Positions 4,673 through 8,118 of a stretch of 8,118 nt of DNA are shown in pieces. Source of the stretch: JARRRL01 sp037380725 (GTDB lineage Bacteria; Pseudomonadota; Gammaproteobacteria; Pseudomonadales; JANQJO01). The translations under genes were made by a program, and so were the position numbers. Location: the NCBI GenBank assembly GCA_037380725.1, contig JARRRL010000099.1, forward strand, positions 1 through 8,118, in the 5' to 3' direction. How positions within the stretch are numbered: position 1 is the first letter of the stretch; each line of letters opens with the position of its first letter. A model generated the notes under the pieces. It worked only from the letters and a program-made list of their open reading frames with translations, did not search any database and had not been told where the DNA came from.

Positions 4673-7600
4673 TCACCGCACTTTACGCCAGGACTGCCGC
4701 CCAAACCGCTTGTTGCCCGGATCTTCTGTAATGGTTAATACTGTACCCGATGATTGACCGACGTATTTTTTCTCTGAGCGGGCTGACTCTAAAACAATAG
4801 CAGGCTGACTCGGCACGCCGCCATTCACACTGCGAACCCCACTGGGGAAAGCAACCAGGTTTGCATTACCCGGCAAACGGTCTGCCGCCGTAATGACGCC
4901 ATCGTTATTCACATCCATCACCGGTTTCTCTAAACGCGCACCATCGTGAGCACTCAGCTCCATTAACCAACCCGATCCCCCTCCCGAGCATTCATCCGAC
5001 GCAGGCAACAGTGTGGGAAAAATCACTTTACCACTGCGCAGAATGGGGCCCCTCACCACACGCTCTCCACGTCCACTGTCGGGTTTGCCCGGCTCAACTA
5101 AATCCAAAAACCAGCCCTGCCGCGACGTCCAATCAATGGGATGCGATGACGTTTTACGCAAATCCAGATCGCCAACTCCCTTAACTTCTGCTTCAATCAC
5201 TTGCTGCTGCAAAGCGGAACGCGACACCGTCGTCGTGGTCTTATCCCAAATAGCGTAGAATGATTGCACCCCGATGTTCGTATTCACACTATCGTTGACT
5301 TCAAAGAATTTTCCCGTACCAAAGTACGCAATCAAGCCCACGCCATCCGGATGAAACCCGACCTCCGGTCGAGACGTGATCGCTTGAACATGACCATTGG
5401 CATCGCGCGCCGTGAACAAAGGCAACGGCGCTCCTGAACTCGGCGCAAAATGCCAATTATCGGGATTGGTATCCGTCAAATCCCACTTCCACAAATTACC
5501 AAACAGGTCTCCCGCAAATACACTGTCGACAATAAAATCGCCGTTCGCATCCACTAATGCGGGTGTCCACAAACCATTGGGACGACCTTCAGCCAATGGG
5601 TCCTCGTTCACGCCCACCTGAGTGTTGAATTTTTTAATTAATGTTCCTGTTTCAATGTCGACGACAAACAACACCGCGTCACCCGACAGGGAGGCGAGAC
5701 CATCGCCATGCGTATTATTAACACCACTGCCAAACACAACGGCCCAACGCCCATTCGCCAATCGACCAATCGCGGGTTTCCCAAAGGTAAACCCAAGGTC
5801 AGGATCCGTAAACTCCCAAAGCACAATGTCTTTCGCCCGACTTTCCGAAAAACGATCAGGATCAGTCACATCCAGCGCGTAGATACTCTGACCACCCGCA
5901 CCCAATCCGCCCACTAATACCGTTCGCCAACCCGAAGCCTGCCCGTTCGATTGCTGCGAGAAATACACATCTTCCGCCACAGGCGGCCCATCTACAAAAA
6001 ATTTATGGGCATACCACGGCTGCGCCAAGCTACTTAAACGATCAAAAATACCGGCAGGTACATACGCCAATAACTCTTTTCCTCCATCACCACCCGGCGT
6101 AGCCTGAAAACCATGCAACATGCCCCCATTACTACCCATGTACACCATAGGCGTACGGGCGATGCGTTTATATTCTGAATAAGGCTTAGCATTTTCTGCT
6201 GCGCCTACCCCCCAGTTGTCTGGATAACGTCGACCCGGCGCCCCCACGTACAAGGGATCAGAATTCACCACATCCGCTAACACATGCGTACGAACCCGAA
6301 AACCAATTTGTTCCGGTAACACCCCCGCATTCGACGACTCAAATTGACGATCCCCACGCAAATAATTGACCAAGGCCTCACCATAATCGGACAGATCTTG
6401 CGCCTCTCGATTCACCAACAACGCATTCACCTGCTCAGTACTCATCTCATCAGCGTCAACAGAGAGGGGATCCGTTGGCCACCGAAACGGTATGCCACGC
6501 CCGGTGTCCGATCGAGCCGTCAACACCACACGCTGATTAAAATCAAGTTGATCAAGTTGCTGCTGTGCTGTCCACAGCGTCTGTTTCGGTACACCAGTAC
6601 TGGGATCAACATTAAAAGCTTTCAATTCACCGGACCAACTCTCCGCATTGTACGACGCAGCAAAAATCAGCGTATCCGTGGAAATACTGCCTGCGTTTAC
6701 CGTCACAGAGGTCGCACTGTTCGTGCGCGAAGTAATGCTGTTGATGGCTTTGAATAAACCCGAACGCACTTCCGCCGGCGTCCGTGCCGAAATAAAAGCG
6801 CCTCGACTGTTGTAGGCCGCGTGCCACAAGTCATCAATTTTGGATGGGCGAACATTCAAGGGATCACCCCAATTACCGGCTTCACGCAAAAACGGATTGG
6901 GCCAACCATCTCGATCGGTATCCGTTAATCGACCTTCAACACCAAACGCTAAGGTAAACGTCACCATGTGTTGTGTGGTTTTGTTATCGCAAACCGCATT
7001 GGGCGCTGACGCATCGCAACGCGAATCAACCGGCACATCATCGGGTAAAGAACTCAAATCGTGGTTGTAATAATAATGAGCCACGTCGGCTAGGGTTTTC
7101 GCATAACCATCCCCATCATTATCATTAATGAGCGCACCGGGTTCACCCACATTCCAATACCCATCGGTTAAAAGCAAGGCAAAACTTTGCTGACATCGAG
7201 ACGTATAGGGATTGGCGAATCCCGGTAATTGCCCACTGAAATATTCACCAACACGCGCCAAAGCTGGACGCAGCGGGGTCCCAAAAAGCTGTTGTGGATA
7301 ACGATAGGTTCGTTGCAATAAATCACTATTATGCTGGCTAAAATTATCATTGGGTCCGGGAAACGGCACAAACAAATTGCCATAGTTGTTGATCATGCTT
7401 GCGCCGTACCGAATACTGGGCACACTGCGCACCACGGACGCCACAGCCATCGGTGGCACAAATGCACGTCGTCGGTGGTATTGATACCAATTCGCAATAT
7501 TCTGTCGAACCGCATCCGGTGTGCGTCCACCTAGAACATCCGTCAACGAAACCGGAGAAACGCTCGCGCCCATGCACGATTTATAGGGTGGACTTTCCAA

Positions 7601-8118
7601 ATGTGCCGAACCACTGCACACCGAAAAAGGCCCCTTGTACTCAATACGTTCAGCGCGAATGGCATTGGCTGTCACCGTCACCACTACGTGATCATCCCAG
7701 AGATCAACGTGACCATTTGCCCCAGCGACATAGCCGCCAGCCCCTGGACGCGAACCTGAAAAGCCCGCCGAATCAACCGGCACAATATATTGAAATCCAC
7801 CTGAACCCGCCAAGTCCCGCGTTAACGCGTAACCGGGTAAATCCGGATGCGGATGAGACCGCGCCTGTCGAAAATTCGCATTTGGTAAACCCGGCCAGGG
7901 TTCATAATTTTCTGCCGGATCGTAATACAATACGTTAACCGCTGAACTCAGGACGCGCCAATCCCGTTTGATCACGCCTCGATTAACATTGATACTGGCA
8001 TCCTCACAGGTACCTCGCACATTATCACTGTTATTATAAACGTGGCGTATCGTCACCCCCAGTGGACCAGCGTTGCTTAAGCCCACCCCCTGGCAACTGT
8101 CGCCCGCCGCATCGGTGT
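4673..8118 (-). CDS. pilY1: PilY1-type pilus tip/biogenesis protein, 3' part (N-terminus outside window)
   Basis: Large secreted/outer-surface protein of the PilC/PilY1 family, a calcium-dependent factor at the type IV pilus tip for pilus extension, adhesion and surface sensing. The frame is open to the right edge, giving 1147 complete codons plus the stop TGA at 4673-4675. The GTG at 8086 is internal (preceded by ...GDSCQG), not a start. Numbering from that GTG: an N-terminal region with NVLYYDPAENYEPW (51-64); a von Willebrand A-like core strand FALLLTDGYWN (302-312); acidic loops NDNDGDGY (321-328) and DTDRDGWPNP (389-398); LRGDR (576-580); then the C-terminal beta-propeller (~600-960; YMGSNGGMLHGF, VLVGGLGAGGQSIYALDVTDP, AYFGTGKFF). 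Its calcium loop is DANGDFIVD (846-854). An EF-hand-like DVNNDGVITAAD (1058-1069) precedes the typical end QSWRKVR. The signal peptide and upstream minor pilins should lie beyond 8118. Confidence 0.95.
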   Translation of the reverse strand, partial: TDAAGDSCQGVGLSNAGPLGVTIRHVYNNSDNVRGTCEDASINVNRGVIKRDWRVLSSAVNVLYYDPAENYEPWPGLPNANFRQARSHPHPDLPGYALTRDLAGSGGFQYIVPVDSAGFSGSRPGAGGYVAGANGHVDLWDDHVVVTVTANAIRAERIEYKGPFSVCSGSAHLESPPYKSCMGASVSPVSLTDVLGGRTPDAVRQNIANWYQYHRRRAFVPPMAVASVVRSVPSIRYGASMINNYGNLFVPFPGPNDNFSQHNSDLLQRTYRYPQQLFGTPLRPALARVGEYFSGQLPGFANPYTSRCQQSFALLLTDGYWNVGEPGALINDNDGDGYAKTLADVAHYYYNHDLSSLPDDVPVDSRCDASAPNAVCDNKTTQHMVTFTLAFGVEGRLTDTDRDGWPNPFLREAGNWGDPLNVRPSKIDDLWHAAYNSRGAFISARTPAEVRSGLFKAINSITSRTNSATSVTVNAGSISTDTLIFAASYNAESWSGELKAFNVDPSTGVPKQTLWTAQQQLDQLDFNQRVVLTARSDTGRGIPFRWPTDPLSVDADEMSTEQVNALLVNREAQDLSDYGEALVNYLRGDRQFESSNAGVLPEQIGFRVRTHVLADVVNSDPLYVGAPGRRYPDNWGVGAAENAKPYSEYKRIARTPMVYMGSNGGMLHGFQATPGGDGGKELLAYVPAGIFDRLSSLAQPWYAHKFFVDGPPVAEDVYFSQQSNGQASGWRTVLVGGLGAGGQSIYALDVTDPDRFSESRAKDIVLWEFTDPDLGFTFGKPAIGRLANGRWAVVFGSGVNNTHGDGLASLSGDAVLFVVDIETGTLIKKFNTQVGVNEDPLAEGRPNGLWTPALVDANGDFIVDSVFAGDLFGNLWKWDLTDTNPDNWHFAPSSGAPLPLFTARDANGHVQAITSRPEVGFHPDGVGLIAYFGTGKFFEVNDSVNTNIGVQSFYAIWDKTTTTVSRSALQQQVIEAEVKGVGDLDLRKTSSHPIDWTSRQGWFLDLVEPGKPDSGRGERVVRGPILRSGKVIFPTLLPASDECSGGGSGWLMELSAHDGARLEKPVMDVNNDGVITAADRLPGNANLVAFPSGVRSVNGGVPSQPAIVLESARSEKKYVGQSSGTVLTITEDPGNKRFGRQSWRKVR
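4880..4915 (-). other. EF-hand/dockerin-like calcium loop near the PilY1 C-terminus
   Basis: DVNNDGVITAAD fits the EF-hand spacing, with acidic or amide residues at positions 1, 3, 5 and 12 and Gly at 6. It lies about 70 residues from the C-terminus, outside the propeller calcium loop. Calcium binding is inferred from pattern only. Confidence 0.55.
5525..5551 (-). other. Propeller calcium-binding loop of PilY1
   Basis: DANGDFIVD provides Asp-x-Asn-x-Asp-x-x-x-Asp, the arrangement of the calcium site described in the Pseudomonas aeruginosa PilY1 propeller. All liganding side chains are intact, so this PilY1 is expected to be calcium-responsive. Confidence 0.75.

Noticed and set aside
6350..6358. 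RGD tripeptide in PilY1 as an integrin-binding motif like that reported in P. aeruginosa
   Set aside because: It lies well before the calcium loop rather than close after it, and the (W/Y)LRGDR context is, as I recall, common across the PilC/PilY1 family, so an integrin role is not supported.
7399..7938. 179-codon + strand ORF opposite pilY1
   Set aside because: It is antisense to a clearly conserved pilY1 region, its proline- and histidine-rich composition is typical of a shadow frame, and no ribosome site or family match is visible.
8084..8086. GTG as the start of pilY1
   Set aside because: The frame stays open to the window edge and the family needs a signal peptide and further N-terminal sequence, so the gene starts outside.
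1..8118. CRISPR arrays, tRNA or rRNA genes, insertion sequences
   Set aside because: No regularly spaced repeats, cloverleaf-like gene, transposase frame or flanking terminal repeats were seen in any gap.

Overview
The window reads as the chromosome of a gammaproteobacterium, probably a free-living aquatic or marine species with type IV pili. This is an inference. The iron superoxide dismutase and asparaginyl-tRNA synthetase closely resemble their E. coli counterparts as I remember them, the Fur-family regulator resembles E. coli Zur, and a large PilY1-type pilus tip protein is present. No mobile element, CRISPR array, tRNA or rRNA gene is visible, so this is mostly an ordinary core-genome segment.

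Layout, left to right. On the + strand: the 3' part of sodB (1-468, cut by the window edge); a 228-bp gap dominated by a long inverted repeat with a hairpin inside it; a PilZ-domain protein (697-1368); and asnS (start most likely at 1475, ending at 2929). A 193-bp convergent gap (2930-3122) follows, with several inverted repeats but no clear terminator. On the - strand: a zur-like gene (3123-3596); a 370-bp non-coding gap (3597-3966) unusually rich in palindromes; a family-3 O-methyltransferase (3967-4632); and the very long 3' part of pilY1 (4673 to the right edge, start outside the window).

Functional themes. Transcribed leftward, pilY1 and the O-methyltransferase are 40 bp apart with no visible terminator between them and are probably one operon. 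In Pseudomonas pilY1 is followed by pilY2/pilE, so the methyltransferase in that position is unusual. The PilZ-like protein may belong to the c-di-GMP/surface-motility theme, but its ligand-binding motifs are degenerate. The zur-like gene has a recognisable promoter with a perfect 16-bp palindrome in it. Further upstream lies a 17-bp site matching the recalled gammaproteobacterial Zur-box core at 14 of 16 defined positions, which suggests autoregulation by zinc.

I found no evidence for a wholly new system. The parts most worth a second look are the palindrome-dense region around the zur promoter, the structured sodB 3' region and the pilY1-methyltransferase pairing.
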